7,014 nucleotides of DNA, from the NCBI GenBank assembly GCA_021737445.1, contig JAIPDY010000171.1, positions 1-7,014 on the forward strand, written 5' to 3'. This DNA is from Desulfotignum sp. (GTDB taxonomy: Bacteria > Desulfobacterota > Desulfobacteria > Desulfobacterales > Desulfobacteraceae). Below the pieces are notes generated by a model. It searched no databases and was not told the DNA's origin. It saw nothing but the letters and a program-made list of their open reading frames with translations. The position numbers were made by a program, and so were the translations under genes. Of the stretch, positions 5,925 through 7,014 are shown in pieces; the stretch's first letter is position 1, and every line of letters begins with the position of its first letter.

Positions 5925-7014
5925 AAACCATAACCAATTTGGGCCGGCTCAAGGATATAGCCGTGGTACTGGCCAAATATGGGTTCGGGGACCTGGTCCA
6001 GCGCCTGGATCTTCCGGTAAAAAACCTGGTGCACGCCATATCACCACAGATAGATACAGATATGGATGTGTTCCAGCGCATCCGGCTGGCCATAGAAGAA
6101 CTTGGCCCCACCTTTGTCAAGCTCGGACAGATCCTGAGCATGCGCCCGGACATACTGCCCGTGCCCATGATCAAAGAACTGAGCAGGCTTCAGGATGCGG
6201 TGGGCCCGATTTCCTTTGAAGATGTCAAAAAAGTGCTGGAGCAGGAATTTGACACCCCGCTGGCTTCTTTGTTCAGCTCCTTTGATCCGGAACCTGTTGC
6301 TGCGGCATCCCTTTCCCAGGTGCACAAGGCAGTGCACCGCAGCAAAGGAAGGGTTCTGGCGGTGAAAGTCAGGCGTCCCGGCATTGTCAAAACCGTTGAA
6401 ACCGATCTGAACATCCTGGAAACCCTGGCCAGGCAGTGCCACAACAATATCGAAGCCCTGCAGGTCTATGACCTGCCGGGTATTGTGGCAGCCAACCGGC
6501 GCACCCTGCTCAGGGAGATCGATTTTTCCCGGGAAGCCCGGTATATCCAGATTGCCAAATCAAAGATTGAACAGGAATCAGACATTCTCATTCCCGAAGT
6601 ATTCACCGAATATGCCACACCCAGGGTCCTTGTGACTGCATTTGTTACAGGTACCAAAATCACCCCGGCACTGGATCTTCCACAGGACCTGCGCAAAACC
6701 CTGGCAGGCACTGGTTTGAAATCCGCTGTTCTCCAGATCCTGGACCATGGTTTTTACCATGCTGATCCGCACCCGGGAAATATGGTGATCACCTCTGACA
6801 ACCGGCTGTGCCTCATGGACTGGGGCATGGTGGGCAGGCTGACCCCGGATGAAAAAGACGACCTGCTGTTTTTGATCCGGGCGGCTGTGGACAAAGACAG
6901 CAGAAAACTGACGCAGATGCTGTGCAATATTGCAACAGCCCGAAAAATGATAGATTCCCGGCAGCTGGAAAAGGATGTGATGGATATCATGGATGTCTAT
7001 ATGTCTCTGCCGAT
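5915..7014 (+). CDS. ABC1/UbiB-family atypical protein kinase-like protein (3' end outside window)
   Basis: The frame is open from ATG 5915 to the window end: 366 codons of a protein that usually has about 550. It shows the full ABC1/ADCK/UbiB kinase-like core: the KxGQ motif (K69-L-G-Q72, within FVKLGQILSMRPDILP), the Ala-rich loop replacing the Gly-rich loop (AAAS at 129-132), the ATP-binding lysine K151 in AVKVRRPG, EIDFSREA at 201-208, the catalytic loop HADPHPGN at 282-289, and the metal-binding aspartate D302 in DWG. All key residues are present. Family members are ATPases or kinase-like proteins needed for ubiquinone synthesis or for quinone and lipid homeostasis at membranes; the C-terminal membrane segments usual in the family would lie beyond the window. 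AGGA 7 bp before the ATG is an adequate ribosome binding site, and an in-frame stop at 5900-5902 rules out an earlier start. No ubiquinone genes are visible, and a menaquinone-using anaerobe may use it differently. Confidence 0.93.
   Translation, partial: MELKTITNLGRLKDIAVVLAKYGFGDLVQRLDLPVKNLVHAISPQIDTDMDVFQRIRLAIEELGPTFVKLGQILSMRPDILPVPMIKELSRLQDAVGPISFEDVKKVLEQEFDTPLASLFSSFDPEPVAAASLSQVHKAVHRSKGRVLAVKVRRPGIVKTVETDLNILETLARQCHNNIEALQVYDLPGIVAANRRTLLREIDFSREARYIQIAKSKIEQESDILIPEVFTEYATPRVLVTAFVTGTKITPALDLPQDLRKTLAGTGLKSAVLQILDHGFYHADPHPGNMVITSDNRLCLMDWGMVGRLTPDEKDDLLFLIRAAVDKDSRKLTQMLCNIATARKMIDSRQLEKDVMDIMDVYMSLP

Noticed and set aside
6041..6442. A 133-codon minus strand open frame opposite the ABC1 kinase
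   Set aside because: It is antisense to the conserved kinase core and shows no recognisable protein features.

Overview
This window looks like ordinary chromosome from a Gram-negative bacterium. An outer-membrane lipid A deacylase homologue requires an outer membrane. The overall look (moderately GC-rich DNA full of CCGG words, protein style, mix of genes) suggests a sulfate-reducing Desulfobacterota of the Desulfobacter/Desulfotignum kind; this assignment is inference and no marker gene here proves it. There are no RNA genes, insertion sequences, CRISPR arrays or phage genes.

Left part, + strand (1-3524): three genes in a row that look co-transcribed. They are the C-terminal end of a GT4-type glycosyltransferase (cut by the window edge), a 269-aa protein with two PRC-barrel repeats, and a 769-aa protein with a six-hairpin (alpha/alpha)6 glycosidase-like domain resembling glucoamylases (GH15) and glycogen debranching enzymes. 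The PRC gene and the glycosidase-like gene are only 5 bp apart. A glycosyltransferase next to a glucoamylase-like protein suggests synthesis or turnover of a glucan or oligosaccharide; the PRC-barrel protein has no obvious place in such a pathway.

Middle part, - strand (5615 down to 3516): three genes read leftward. They are a 139-aa cytoplasmic protein I do not recognise, a 183-aa VTT-domain (DedA/TVP38-like) inner-membrane protein, and a 339-aa LpxR-family outer-membrane lipid A 3'-O-deacylase. The first has a good sigma70-type promoter and a strong ribosome binding site, and the set may be one envelope-lipid operon. Its last gene overlaps the glycosidase-like gene tail-to-tail by 9 bp.

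Right part: a 299-bp divergent intergenic region (5616-5914) carries the leftward promoter and a cluster of mutually exclusive GC-rich inverted repeats ending in a T-run. It is followed by the first 366 codons of an ABC1/UbiB-family atypical kinase on the + strand, open to the window end. The least explained elements are this leader, the unknown 139-aa protein and the PRC/glycosidase-like pair.
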